DNA of 64,000 nt from Chiridota heheva (GCA_020152595.1 JAIGNY010004464.1:126001-190000); one strand, 5' to 3'. Numbered from the stretch's first letter, positions 10,861 to 21,999 are shown. Made by a program: numbers and translations. Notes: a model not told the origin generated them from the sequence alone.

Positions 10861-12200
10861 CATATGGACATAAGGAGGGATGCCATGTGAGACATGGATG
10901 GGGGCCATGCGGGACATATGATATAATATTTACCATGTGGTATACACCAAAGGGCTATATTAGGCATAATTATTTTATTTTTTTCTTATTCAACAACTCA
11001 TTTGCATATAAGATATTATATGAACTGACACTTTCATACATAGTATGCTCAATCAGGGACTGTGATAGCTAGGATGAGACTTCTTATGGAGCCTATGAGA
11101 CGTCATGTGGGATATATGGTGGAATGCCATGTAGGACATAGGGTGGAATGCCATGAGATTGAATGTCATGTGGGACATGGGATGGTATGGGATGTCATGT
11201 GGGACATGGGGTCCCACCCATTTCAATAAGTCATTTGCATATAAGTTATTATATGAATTGACACTTTCATACATAATATGCTCAATCAGGGACTGTGATA
11301 GCTAGGATGAGACTTCTTATGGAGCCTATGTGGGACATGGGGTGGGATACCATGTGGGACATGGGGTGGTATGCCATGTGAAACAGGGTAGAATGCCATG
11401 TGGGACATGGTGGATGCCACGAGTAACACAGAGTGTGGCATAGGTTGGGATGCCATGTGTGACATAAGGTAGGATGCCATGTGTGACATAAGGTAGGAGG
11501 CTATGTGGGACATAGGGTAGGAGACCATGGGGACATGGGATGTGATGCCATGTGGGACATAAAGTAGGATGTCATTGGAACATTGGGAGGGATACCATGT
11601 GGAACTTATGGTGGGACATAAGGTGGGATGCCATGTGGGACATCAGGTGGGAAGCCACTGATGGGTGACACAGGGAGGGATGCCATGGGACATAGGGAGG
11701 GATGTCATGTGGTACATATGCTTGGATTAATGTGGGACATAAATGTAGGATGGGATCCATATGGGTCATAGCATAGGATGCCATGTGGGACATATGGTGG
11801 AATGCCATGTGGGACATATGGTGGAATGCCATGTGAGACACCGTATGGTAGAATGCCATGTGAGGCACTGTATGGTGGAATGCCATATGGGAGATATGGT
11901 GGAATGCCATGTGGGACAAGGCATGGGATGTCATGTGGGACATGAGGTGGGATGTCATTCGGGACATGGGATGTGATCCATGTGGGACATAGAATGGAAT
12001 GTCATGTGGGTCATAGGATGGAATGCCATGTGAGACATGGGATGGGATGGGATGTCATGTGGGACATGGGGTGGGACGCCATATGGGAGATATGGTGGAA
12101 TGCAATGTGGGACATGGGATGGGATGTCATGTGGGACATGGGGTGGGATGCCATGTGAGACATGGGATGCCATGTGGGACTTAGTGTGAGATGCCATTTT
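10860..12200. repeat. Degenerate 20-24-bp G-rich minisatellite with higher-order units
   Basis: The core unit resembles gggatgccatgtgggacata, with many variants. A longer unit of about 235 bp, containing atgaactgacactttcatac and ctgtgatagctaggatgaga, is repeated near 10790, 11025 and 11255. Related to the 23-bp array after exon 8. Confidence 0.9.
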
Positions 12201-12204
12201 TATA

Positions 12205-12360
12205 ATTGGCCAGGTCATATGATATGGGTGTCAATGCGTGGACATTCAAACCATGACGGTATTTACCGTTCTAGTTATAATTAAGCTGGTCCTGTGATAT
12301 GGGTGTCAATTTGCATGGGTATGCGATCCATGACAGTATTTACTGTTCTAGTGAATTTTG
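12205..12360. repeat. Two-copy tandem repeat, about 75 bp
   Basis: The blocks starting ggtcatatgatatgggtgtc and ggtcctgtgatatgggtgtc, each ending in a tttaccgttctag- or tttactgttctag-like end, are side by side. Confidence 0.75.
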
Positions 12361-12860
12361 AGTATACCTCTGCCGCAACAGGCAATCAGCAATGAAGAAA
12401 TGAAAGTTATAACTGGCTTACATTGAAGAACACATTTTAAAGAGTTACTAAAGGATTGAGCTGTGTTCATCTTATGACACCACAAAGTTTAAATTCTAAA
12501 ATCTGGAACTTTTGATTGACCATAACTAAAAACTACATAACTTATTTCAAAGATTAAAGAGCATTTGACTCATAATTTAAGTGTTGTTTTACATGTATAG
12601 AAACTGCAATATGTCACTAGACAATGACGTTTTGATTTCATTTGATTTTGCAAACTTCATTTCAGCCAGAGAAACTTTTGTATGTTGAATGAATGAATTT
12701 ACTAAAAAGAAATGGTAAACATGTGTAAGGCTTAGGAAAGCTTGCACATACACTTAAAAGGATATTAAAGCAATAACCCCTACTATTAACACAAAGCAAA
12801 AGGCAGATACACATTAAGCACATGTTCTCTAGATGTATGAAATTGGTTTTGTTGTTTCAG
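12361..12860. other. Intron, unique part before exon 8
   Basis: AT-rich; nothing recognised. Confidence 0.55.
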
Positions 12861-13119
12861 GTTCATGGAAGTGATGGATCTCTTTGGGTCAAGCTGGACA
12901 AAGATACGATATCACATTACTGTGAGGGCAACCATGCAGAAGCCTGGGCTCTGGCGTGTCATAAAGGAGAAACCTACATCGTACATGAATCAGAATTCCC
13001 ATCAGCAGATGAGGTGGAATCCCTGAAAGGCTCCTCTATAAAGCCTAAGGGTGGTGGTGCTATTGGATTTGATTTCAAGGATGCCCAGGGCCCACCTCAT
13101 CTAGAGTTTTCATTGAAAG
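12861..13119 (+). CDS. MYCBP2: MYCBP2 window exon 8: end of second module and linker start
   Basis: Acceptor tttgttgtttcag, donor TTGAAAG|gtgagt. It begins VHGSDGSLWVKLDKDTISHY, the counterpart of VHNNDGVWVRL in exon 5, then CEGNHAEAWALACHKGETY. The last third (SFPSADEVE-like, GGGAIGFDF, HLEFSLKG) enters the unstructured linker. Length 259 nt, phase 0 to 1. It is flanked on both sides by related G-rich minisatellites. Confidence 0.93.
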
Positions 13120-13139
13120 GTGAGTTTTGTTTGTGTAGG

Positions 13140-14010
13140 ATAGTGGAATGGTATGTTTGACAGGGTGGAATGGCATGTTTGACAGGGTGGGATGGCTTGT
13201 GGGACAGCGGATGGCATGGCATGTTGCGGCAGGGTGGGATGGCATGTTGCGGCAGGGTGGGATGGCATGTTGCGGCAGGGTGGGATGGCATGTTGCGGCA
13301 GGGTGGGATGGCATGTTGCGGCAGGGTGGGATGGCATGTTGCGGCGGGGTGGGATGGCATGTTGCGGCAGGGTGGGATGGCATGTTGCGGCGGGGTGGGA
13401 TGGCATGTTGCGGTTGGGTGGGATGGCATGTTGCGGCAGGGTGGGATGGCATGTTGCGGCAGGGGTGGGATGGCATGTTGCGGCAGGGTGGGATGGCATG
13501 TTGCGGCAGGGTGGGATGGCATGTTGCGGCAGGGTGGGATGGCATGTTGCGGCAGGGTGGGATGGCATGTTGCGGCAGGGTGGGATGGCATGTTGCGGCA
13601 GGGTGGGATGGCATGTTGCGGCAGGGTGGGATGGATGCGGCAGGGAGGGATGGCATGTTGCGGCAGGGTGGGATGGCATGTTGCGGCAGGGTGGGATGGC
13701 ATGTTGCGGCAGGGTGGGATGGCATGTTGCGGCAGGGTGGGATGGCATGTTGCGGCAGGGTGGGATGGCATGTTGGGAGGGTGGGATGGCATGTTGCGGC
13801 AGGGTGGGATGGCATGTTGCGGCAGGGTGGGATGGCATGTTGCGGCAGGGTGGGATGGCATGTTGCGGCAGGGTGGGATGGCATATTGCGGCAGGGTGGG
13901 ATGGCATGTTGCGGCAGGGTGGGATGGCATGTTGCGGCAGGGTGGGATGGCATGTTGCGGCAGGGTGGGATGGCATGTTGCGGCAGGATGGGATGGCATG
14001 TGGGACGTGG
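13140..14010. repeat. 23-bp G-rich minisatellite, about 35 copies
   Basis: The near-perfect unit is gggatggcatgttgcggcag plus ggt, starting about 20 bp after the exon 8 donor. Edge units (gggatggcttgtgggacagc at 13189, gggatggcatgtgggacgtg at 13989) match the 10860-12200 family. Because 23 is not a multiple of three and the unit lacks stops, several frames stay open on both strands; none is a gene. Confidence 0.97.
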
Positions 14011-14013
14011 TGA

Positions 14014-14584
14014 AATGTCTGGATTTCAGGTGTGTTAACATGTAGTACATACAGTAGGATGGGTTGTTGGGTGGGATGTTATGTGTGACAGAGGATGCGA
14101 TGGCATGTGGGAGAGAGAGTGGAAGGTATGTTACCAGTACAGAGGGTATTTGTATAGTTTGTGATGTCTAATTTATTATGACATTTGTGCTGACTCATGA
14201 TTTGAAAGCCTGACTCACTTAAGATGAAAGTCTGCAATGTATAATTGTGGTTTAGTTTGGGATTTTTGATTGATACATTTTTACCTTTGTGTAGACAAGA
14301 GGCACATAGCTAGCTGAGTTGAGCAAATGTTTTCAGGTGGAATTTGTAGAGGAAGCTCAGCAAAGAGAAGATTATTTGAGATTTAGAGGTGGACAGTTGG
14401 ATGCATGAGGATTGCAGGTGATGGATGCTCAGGGGTAGATGGATGAGCACTGACTGTTTAATGGGGTAGATCTTTGTGGGGTAACGAAAATAAAAGGAAG
14501 AAGATGTCTTCTTTAGTTACATATGTAGGAACTAGTGAGTGATTGAAGAGCACAAATAATCAATTTCTCTCTTTTCCCTTGCAG
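14014..14584. other. Intron, unique part before exon 9
   Basis: A few degenerate gggatg-type words to about 14120, then ordinary intron with a T/C-rich acceptor tract. Confidence 0.55.
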
Positions 14585-15957
14585 GGAAAGTTCCAGCCTT
14601 TGGTGGAGGGATGGCCAATGGTTTCATTTCTGAGGATTTAGCAAATCATGACAACGGCGAAGAACAGAAGAAACTGAAGTCTGATGAAGAAGCTGCAAAG
14701 GCGGAGGAATCTCAAAGAAATGCAAATATATCTCCTGCAAAGACCTGGGATGATGTCCTCACATCCTCTGAGGACAGCACCACTAGCACTCCTGTCAGAT
14801 CTACTTATACAAGCCCTCAAAAACTGGCCAGCCATTTTACGATTGGAAGTGGCGAAGTGTCCCCTAAACATGGCGTCTCACCTAAGCTTGGAAGAAGACA
14901 GAGACCTGTTGGAAGACGCAGTAGGTCATCCTCACCTGCAGGGAAAGAGGGATCCCCTGCTAAGACAAGACCCATAACATTAAAACAGGAGAGCAAAGAA
15001 AAGGCAAAGCCAGCGGTTGCAACTTCTGTTTCTGAGTGTACTAGGGCAGTGTTTGCAGCATTCTTGTGGCATGAGGGATTAGTACACGATGCCATGGCTT
15101 GTGCTTCATACTTAAAATTTAACTCCAGTCTTACGAAAAAGATGGCAAGTGTTGCCCAAGAAGATAAACGACCAACCAATAAAAAAGAGCTGAAATTAAA
15201 GAACAGGCATTCAATGGATTTGTCAAAAAGTATCAAAACGGAAGATTTTCCTGGGAATCGGTTTGAATCCAATCTTAATAGAGAAGAGGGAACTGAGATT
15301 GCAAAGAAAGACTCGGCATCAGGTGTGCTACCAGAATCGATTAATGCAAACTCTGCACTTGAATTAAGAGATAGAGCTTCCAGTGTTGGAGCAGTTCATG
15401 CAAGTAAGGATGACAGCGGTGTCAAAGAGAGTAAACCTAAGACTGTGGTTACCATACCAGTCACCCTTAAAAGTTTGCTTGGGTTTTGGGAGGAAATTGC
15501 ATCTGCCACATATGACATTGCCTCCCAGTCACTTGTTCTACCAAGTCCAGTCCCCATGACTAAAACAAGAAATATCAAAACATCAGATGTAAAAGATATA
15601 CCCAGACCTAAGGAGCCAAAAGGAAAGAAACGAAGGGACAGACATGTACGAGGTGGTGGGCGTGGCAATCTTTTCGGTGAAGCTGCAGGACCACCCTTAG
15701 GATTAGAAAAACATGAGACGGTATGTGAGATGTGTTATAGTGTTTTCCCTCGCCCTGTCACATACCATATGAAACAAGCCCACCCTGGATGTGGAAAAAT
15801 GGCTGGGGGATATGGGTATAACAGTAGTGGACATTATTGTGGGGGATGGGCAGGCAACTGTGGAGATGGTGGCATGGCAGGGAGCAGCTGGTATCTGATG
15901 TGTATGAGTTGCAGATCTAGATATATTCAAGAGCGGCAAGAAAAGAACAAGGAAAAG
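14585..15957 (+). CDS. MYCBP2: MYCBP2 window exon 9: large linker exon with Cys/His zinc-like motif
   Basis: At 1,373 nt this is the largest exon. Acceptor tttcccttgcag, donor GGAAAAG|gtatgt. The first part is Ser/Lys/Pro-rich and predicted disordered (SPQKLASH, RRSRSSSPAGKEGSP). A conserved helix-like block follows (TRAVFAAFLWHEGLVHDAMA), then NRHSMDLSKS, a basic run, and RGNLFGEAAG. The end carries CEMCYSVFPRPVTYHMKQAH, PGCG, then GYNSSGHYCGGWAGNCGDGG and CMSCRSRY, a Cys/His-rich zinc-binding-like motif unique to the family. In human MYCBP2 the linker region contains interaction sites for RAE1, MYC and FBXO45 partners; which map here is not visible. The phase total with exon 8 is 1,632 nt, as needed. 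Confidence 0.97.
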
Positions 15958-16013
15958 GTATGTTCAATTGCTTTGTCTTATTGAGCTTGTTTAAGTTTGT
16001 TTTGGGCTTTTTA

Positions 16014-16532
16014 TTAAAGGATTAGTTCAGTGGTCAAGCATGTCCATCTTATATGAAAAAGGACTTCAAAAGAAACAAAATGGTGAAGAAAGTATTGCAA
16101 AATCTTGAAGAGATATTCAAGTTTAATATTTCGTATCATTTCTGTAGTAAATGAAATCAGACTAGTTGTGATGTCACAGCCTCAGATTCCTCCATATCTT
16201 TCAGTATTTTAAAGAAAGTTATATTTAATTTTTTCACTATTTAAATCATTTTCCCTCAAACTTTTTTCATGTGGTATATTATAAATACCCTCCTAGAATC
16301 AGTTTTACTACTTTTTTTACTACAGGACAAAATATGATAGAATACATAAAGACTTATTATGACATCACAACTAGTCTGATTTTAGTCATTTTTACACAAA
16401 TGATACCAAACTTTAAACTTAATTATCCCCTCAACAGAATAAGATTTTTGAATGCTTTTTTCACCATTTTAATTCTTTTAAAGTCCTCTTTCATATAAGA
16501 TAAACATTCTTGACCCCTGAACTAATCCTTTA
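16014..16532. mobile_element. Palindromic TTAA-flanked MITE, about 0.5 kb
   Basis: The ends are inverted: ttaaaggattagttcag on the left and ctgaactaatcctttaa on the right. Inner segments pair as well (agactagttgtgatgtcaca with tgacatcacaactagtct; tcttatatgaaa with tttcatataaga). TTAA at both ends suggests a piggyBac-type target site. No transposase is encoded. Confidence 0.8.
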
Positions 16533-16848
16533 AGAGGGATTGCTGTCTGTAATAATAGTGGACTTTTTGAGGTTGAGCAGGCAACTACAAGTTTTAACAT
16601 ATTGGAGAAAATCATTTTAGAACTTTCTTGATAATTGCTATTAAATGTTGTATTTAGGAAGTGTTCGGAGGTATTCCTAATGTCCAGCCATTAGCAACCA
16701 TTTGCATTGAATTAACAGAGAAAGCAAGATAAATTGATACCTCACCTTTCTCATCATATGATCCTCATATAAATTGATATAAGTAAAGTTCTTTACTGAA
16801 AGGGCAGGAACAAAATAAAAAGCATTATATCATTTATAATCTTTACAG

Positions 16849-17161
16849 GAAAAATCCAAAAAGCAGAAGAAGAAATTACCTCCAATAAAAACCCCCAAGG
16901 TCATCCCTCCCTTAGAGGCCCACCATGTGATGAGGGCCAATGCCATGTTCCTCCTGGACCTGGCCAGCTCAGCTGGTCACAGTTTCCCCAAGAGGAGTCC
17001 CTGCATGAAGATGAGGCGGTTTGACATGCCAGCAGTCAAAGAATCCGTCACGCCATCTCCAGAGAACCCTTTCCCTGTTGTACCGTTTCAATTTTTGAAA
17101 AACTCTCCATCCTTACCCGAGGATTTAGGGTTTGAAGAAGCAGTGCATCAAGCTGGATATG
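16849..17161 (+). CDS. MYCBP2: MYCBP2 window exon 10: basic/linker exon
   Basis: Acceptor tctttacag, donor GGATATG|gtaaga. It starts EKSKKQKKKLPPIKTPK and continues LEAHHVMRANAMFLLDLASS, matching the conserved MEAHQVIKANALFLL-type block of vertebrate MYCBP2, then a proline-rich stretch and FEEAVHQAGY. Phase 0 to 1 (313 nt). It can splice in frame straight to the exon at 17889. Confidence 0.94.
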
Positions 17162-17636
17162 GTAAGAAGTTTGAACTCTTTCCAGGGGTATTTCGTATTG
17201 TATGATCGTATTGTATGATATATCATATGATTCTTTGAATTTTGAAACTCAGATTAAGATTGTATGAATAGGAATTAGAAAATGAAATTTAGCAGAGACC
17301 AAGTGTCAGCTTTCAATGATTATGAGTGAAATATTTATGCTACCCTGAAAAATTCTTGGGAGGGCAAAAATGTCAAGGTATGTTGAATTGGACAGTCATT
17401 GTCCTATTGATACCTGTTTTCACCACTTCTCTTAATTAAGATTTAATCTAATGGACAAGACGACCAAACTTTAAAGTGCAATTAATGACTTTGTAAGTGA
17501 ATGGACATGATGGGTTTGTAAAGTGGGATTTGCAAAAGTGCTTAACTGATTATAATTCCAAATAGTTATCTGCTTAAGATGCTCAACTAAAGTAGAAGTA
17601 AATTGGAGGTCAGACATGAATGTTTATTCTCTGTAG
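17162..17636. other. Intron, unique part
   Basis: AT-rich intron with no recognised element before the doubtful exon at 17637. Confidence 0.5.
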
Positions 17637-17755
17637 AAAGAGACAACCCATCAACCATAACTACAGCATCTGACCACCTTTACAACAAACATTACGACCG
17701 ACCCCCTGTTCTTCTGCCACCAACATCCTTCTCCCTGCTGCCATAGCTGTATCAG
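17637..17755 (+). pseudogene. Possible MYCBP2 exon with in-frame stop (cassette, error or decoy)
   Basis: There is a good acceptor (gtttattctctgtag) and a fair donor (ATCAG|gtctgc). Read in phase after exon 10 it gives a protein-like stretch (ERDNPSTITTASDHLYNKHY, then proline-rich) ending in a TAG near 17743. With 119 nt it would also put the next exon out of frame; one extra base would restore phase. It may be a real exon with an indel, an optional cassette triggering decay, or a chance exon-like stretch. Exon 10 to 17889 is in frame without it. Confidence 0.4.
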
Positions 17756-17888
17756 GTCTGCAAAACTTCACTGCTCGGTTTCATGAGCCTTTTTGGAGCG
17801 TTTGACCAATGCTGTCATTTAAACCCCACCAAACCATTTACAAAATTCTTTATTAAACCAGTTTTCCTTTCAAAACATTTTGTCTCAG

Positions 17889-18065
17889 AAGGATTCCCTA
17901 GTATATCTCAGTCTGTGCCTTTAGTTGGCCTGTCGGCATCCAACAATGAAGAAGGCTTCAAGGGAGATACGAGCAAGAAAACCAGCTATCAACGGTCGGT
18001 GTCTATGATGGCCACCAACGACAGCCAATCAAAAGTGAGGAGAAGAAACATCAGTGGAAGTACAG
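17889..18065 (+). CDS. MYCBP2: MYCBP2 window exon 11: serine-rich linker
   Basis: Acceptor attttgtctcag, donor GTACAG|gtagga. It encodes EGFPSISQSVPLVGLSASNN, then TSYQRSVSMMATND and KVRRRNISGSTG. The QRSxSxMA and RRRxxSG blocks match the vertebrate FQRSYSVVA...RRRVNSGDT region. Phase 1 to 1 (177 nt), which fits both neighbours. The RRRNIS and QRSVS sites look phosphorylatable, but that is inference. Confidence 0.9.
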
Positions 18066-18646
18066 GTAGGACCATTTATTGGTGGTGGTTTTCATGAAGA
18101 CATTGGTGCACCTGATTTGGTTTTTGCTTGAAAATAATTGAACCTTCCTGGCACAACCAACCAACAACAGTTAACAATGCATATATGTAAACTTGCTGAT
18201 AATTTTCATCAACATGGAAGAGCAGAAAAGGGTATTCCAACAAGATAAAGATTGCATCAAATGTGTATTCATGATGTGATACTGCTCAAGGGCTTATTTT
18301 TGTGTTGGGAAATGTTCAGTGTGTTTTCAAACACCATGAGAATGGTGGTTGACATGTAAATGACGGTTGTTAAAATCTTGAACTTGCCTTTTTTGTAGTT
18401 TATTATATGTATAATTTCTAATTGTCAAGTTCCCTGTATCATTCATGCAATATAGGATTGGATTAGTGGAAATATTAAAAGCTAATGGTAACTGTAATGG
18501 TAATTGTATCATTGCAATAAGATTGGATTAGTGGTTTAATGGTCTGTATACTGAAGAAAGTGGTTTGTCAACAACACAAGGACCAGTGCTGCGAATCGAA
18601 CCCACCACCATGAATTATTAAAATGTATTCTTTGTTGTCTTGGCAG
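18066..18646. other. Intron between exons 11 and 12
   Basis: AT-rich, with a short local duplication of ataagattggattagtgg-like sequence near 18450-18535; no element recognised. Confidence 0.5.
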
Positions 18647-18837
18647 ATGATGGCAGTTCTCTTATACGGAGGCCATCTCCCCGCCTGGCCACACTGGTGG
18701 AGGAGGGCTTTAATGGGTGTCATGTGTTACATAGAGCAGTGATGCTCTTCATCGTTCAGCATCATGACCTGGAAGGACTCAAACTCGCCATGAAGCAGGC
18801 TCTTTGTAAGGCAGCGTGTAAAATACACGCACTTCAG
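18647..18837 (+). CDS. MYCBP2: MYCBP2 window exon 12: conserved helical block
   Basis: Acceptor gttgtcttggcag, donor CTTCAG|gtaagt. It encodes DDGSSLIRRPSPRLATLVEE and VMLFIVQHHDLEGLKLAMKQ then ALCKAACKIHALQ. FVIQHHDLEGLxxAMKQALxKxAC is one of the most conserved stretches of the family. Phase 1 to 0. The next conserved block (an FNWLL-type helix) should begin the following exon; see 20390. Confidence 0.96.
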
Positions 18838-19350
18838 GTAAGTCATTGTGATATTGTTTGCTATTCCATTATTATTTATATTATGTGGTTGTTTACACTT
18901 ATTATATTAATTCTTGATGTAGATTTATTGGGAAAAGCTGTAAATTATGAAAGGAAGCTCCCCCTATCACTAATAAACATGAATATGATACATGAAACGG
19001 GTATAATCTGTATCTTGTGATGGAATGCATTTTTGGATTCTACACCCTGTCTTTTCTATGTTATTACACATCGTAGCGCTAATCGCATATAGGATTGATC
19101 TTTAAAGCTCTTAAAATGATATGGAACAGAAACAAATGTGAAGAGCATTTCCCTGAAAAAGGCCCCAAAACACTCATTTATGTAGTATGTTTTGATAATT
19201 TGTGACTACCGCTTTGCCAGTGTAATCCTTATCTTATTCAATTTACTTTGCAGTATACAAAACTCAAAACGGCCAGACCATTACATGGTCTTCTACTTTA
19301 GTGCACGAAAAAAGGGAGGTAACAATGTGGTTTAATGAGGTCATACTCAA
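18838..19350. other. Intron, unique part after exon 12
   Basis: No element recognised before the SINE fragment. Confidence 0.5.
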
Positions 19351-19354
19351 AGGG

Positions 19355-20135
19355 GGACTTCCATTGCGCTGCGTTGTGTCCTTGAGCAAGGCCCTTGTTC
19401 GTGACTGCTGGCAAACCTCATGGGACTCCCAAATTGATAACAAACTCCACGTCATTCAGCCCACCATTTCGATTAAAACCATCCACAACCTCTTCAGTGT
19501 CGACAACGTTCCCATTACCCATCTTAGAATAGGTCACACCCACCTCACTCACTCCCACCTCCTTATTGGCTCCCCCAATCCCTCTGCAACAATTGCCAGT
19601 GCACCCTCACAGTCCATCACGTTCTTCTTGCTTGCCCCCTGTACAACTTTCCCAGAGTTTCCCTCGTTCCCCACAACTCAATAGCCGAGCTCTTCCAGAA
19701 AAACCCTCCGGATAAAATAATTATCCTTCCTTCATCATGCTTCCCTCTACAACCATATTTAGTCCTCCTCTCCCACCCCCCTCTCTCTACTTTGTTTTTT
19801 TTACCCATGCACCTTCTCTCTCGATCCCAGCTTTCTGGCTTTTAGTTATTGTGATTCTCCCGTTTTCTTTCCTTCCTACCTCTGGAATGATCTAACCTCT
19901 CAGGCACAATTTGACCCTCGCTGTCGTCGTGCCGTTAAGCCCTCATCAAACAAACAAGGCAATTTACTCTATTTGCTCCACCCCTTTTGGCTGTAAAATG
20001 AGTACCAGCACTGCTGGAATGTTAAGCTGCATTAGACTGACGTCCTGTCCAGGGAAACCCATCTGTTTTCATTCACTAATGTCAAAGAAACCAGTGGTTA
20101 AGCATCAGCCTGATGGGCCAGCATAGTCCTTGTAT
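19355..20135 (+). mobile_element. SINE (family B) split by a LINE insertion
   Basis: The halves 19355-19392 (cgttgtgtccttgagcaagg) and 19961-20135 (ttggctgtaaaatgagtacc, then gacgtcctgtccaggg) match, on the opposite strand, the SINE at 41644-41928. They are contiguous in that copy but separated here by 562 bp of LINE 3' end. Confidence 0.8.
19393..19954 (+). mobile_element. 5'-truncated I/Jockey-type LINE 3' end, inserted in a SINE
   Basis: Homologous to 50730-51295 of the long LINE (ccttgttcgtgac...aattgataacaaactccacg...gccgttaagccctcatcaaa). Flanked by the repeated hexamer caaggc (19387-19392 and 19955-19960), a likely target-site duplication. Confidence 0.85.
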
Positions 20136-20389
20136 GGATTTAATTAAGGTTGCATACTTAATGGTGTACCAGACCTGCCAACTGTACTTGCCTTGGAATA
20201 ATGTTTTTGGCACCAGATTTGTTTATTTATTTTTTATTTTTTAAATTCAATTTGTTATTTTACTCATACTTTTAGTTCATGTCCTCTTGAAATTATTTGT
20301 TATTCAAAGTACAATAAGAAACTGAAACTACAGTTGTAATATTTTTTCAGCCACAGTAAACCTTTGTTTTGTACATTTTGTTTTTGCAG

Positions 20390-20616
20390 GCTTTATTCAA
20401 CTTTTGTTGTTGAATACAGGAGTTGCAGGTCACCCAGCCTGAATGTAATCCAGTGAATTATTTGACAAAGTAAGAGTTTTATGGCATTTTTGTGTTTTTG
20501 GTTAACTGGTTGTTGAGGAGTGTCAGCCTATGCATCCATCAGTTGAGAAGGAGACAGAGGAGGATGATAAACAGAAGGATGATAACAAAGACAAAGAAAT
20601 CCAAGAGGCTGAGAAG
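20390..20616 (+). pseudogene. Disrupted MYCBP2 exon region (FNWLL...LWHF block)
   Basis: After a strong acceptor (gtttttgcag) the sequence starts in phase as ALFNFCC, then stops. Another frame gives LLLLNTGVAGHPA, and a further one SELFDKVRVLWHFCVFG followed by a stop. The acidic tail VEECQPMHPSVEKETEEDDK and KDKEIQEAEK is open to a good donor (GAGAAG|gtaaat at 20617). The order (FN-LL, LWHF, acidic tail) matches the conserved family exon, but at least two frame changes and stops interrupt it. Only the acidic part, from about 20505, is a clean coding stretch. It could be two exons. Confidence 0.55.
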
Positions 20617-20899
20617 GTAAATAGCATTGGTAAAATCCTAGCATAGCAGTAAAATTTGGCAAAAATAATAATCTTATAAAAATAATGAAAATATAGTTTT
20701 GTAATATAGCTTTATTCCGTTATTAGAATAACTGAAAATAGAATTTTTGATGATTTTATCAATTTTGTTTACATATTGTAACTGAAAATATTCTTGTTAA
20801 ATTTTTGTGTTCAAAATGAAATTTCCATCCAAAAATAAAAATAATGAAATTAAATCAATTGAGAAATGCATAGTGAACTTACTTCATGAAACACTATAT
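20617..20899. other. Intron, AT-rich
   Basis: Unique AT-rich sequence up to the DIRS-type left terminus. Confidence 0.5.
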
Positions 20900-21999
20900 A
20901 GCAATTTACTTCAAGTTATACCTTACCTTCTATGCTATAAATATGCAATCTGGTCCAGTGACCTGATTCTAAAGCACTTCAAACTGACCTTAAAAACATA
21001 GTTACCAGCCCAGCCCTGACCTCCATAATACCTCTACTAACCCTCACTTCTTTTCAGTGCATTGTTATCACAACATCGCTGGAACTGGTTTAAAATTTTC
21101 TTTATAAAAATTGTAACCTTTTCTAAAAAAATTCTCCCTTGTAGCTTATACCAGGCAGGTGTTTACACTGTTTGGCCTTTTTCTGCTATCCTTTCCAAGG
21201 CCTCTGAGGGAAGACAAGGTAGACATGGGACCTGGAATTCTTTGCAGGACTTTCCCATTAAGCCTACACTTAGGAAAGAGTGTTTTTGCTTCCATCCGTA
21301 CAAAGTGGGTGGCTAGTTTGAGAGTCCCACTCTAGTGGCGGGTGTTTTTAGTCCCTAGAGCACCCAGTGTGCCTGTTTAGTGGACCTTTGGCCCATGGGT
21401 TTAAGTGTTTTTCACCCTCGGCCCCGCCCTTCCAGGAGGAAAGCCTAGCGTTATACTATGCATTGCATTAACATGTTAGGATATCTTCAGTACAGATTCT
21501 TGTATGCATTAGGCCAACTTCTTTTTTCGATGTTGGCGCATGCGTATTGGGTCAACGTCACCACAGGGTGTTCGTGGAGTCAGCTTCATACAGCTCCAAA
21601 GAGCTACAGTTGCAAGAGAGCCAATATTTTATTTAACGTTACCAGCTTAATAAGACAAGAGTTTTTAGTTTACAAGCTTGATTTTTGGGGTGATGGAGAG
21701 ACCTTGAAGGGGTCTCCTGGGTTCCTCTTTTCAGAAAAAGTAATCTTTTCTTTTTATCTCCACGGACACCAAGTTACACAGTGGTTCATGTTTTCCACAC
21801 TACCTACGCTTTTAAAGAATATACATTTTGTGCATTTTTCTCAGGTTTTTTTTTAATTTTCATATAGTGATTTTTCTAAATCACTTTTTTTCTTTTTTTT
21901 TCTTCTCAAAACGCCAAGAGGCGATATCAATCAATATGGTCGCAGAGTTTTCTGCTTATGCCATGACCACTGACTCGATGCTACTGAGCCGTGGAGGTC

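Noticed and set aside
13075-14050. Six overlapping open frames of 270-317 codons on both strands
   Set aside because: They result from a 23-bp stop-free repeat read in all frames; no start context or non-repeat coding content.
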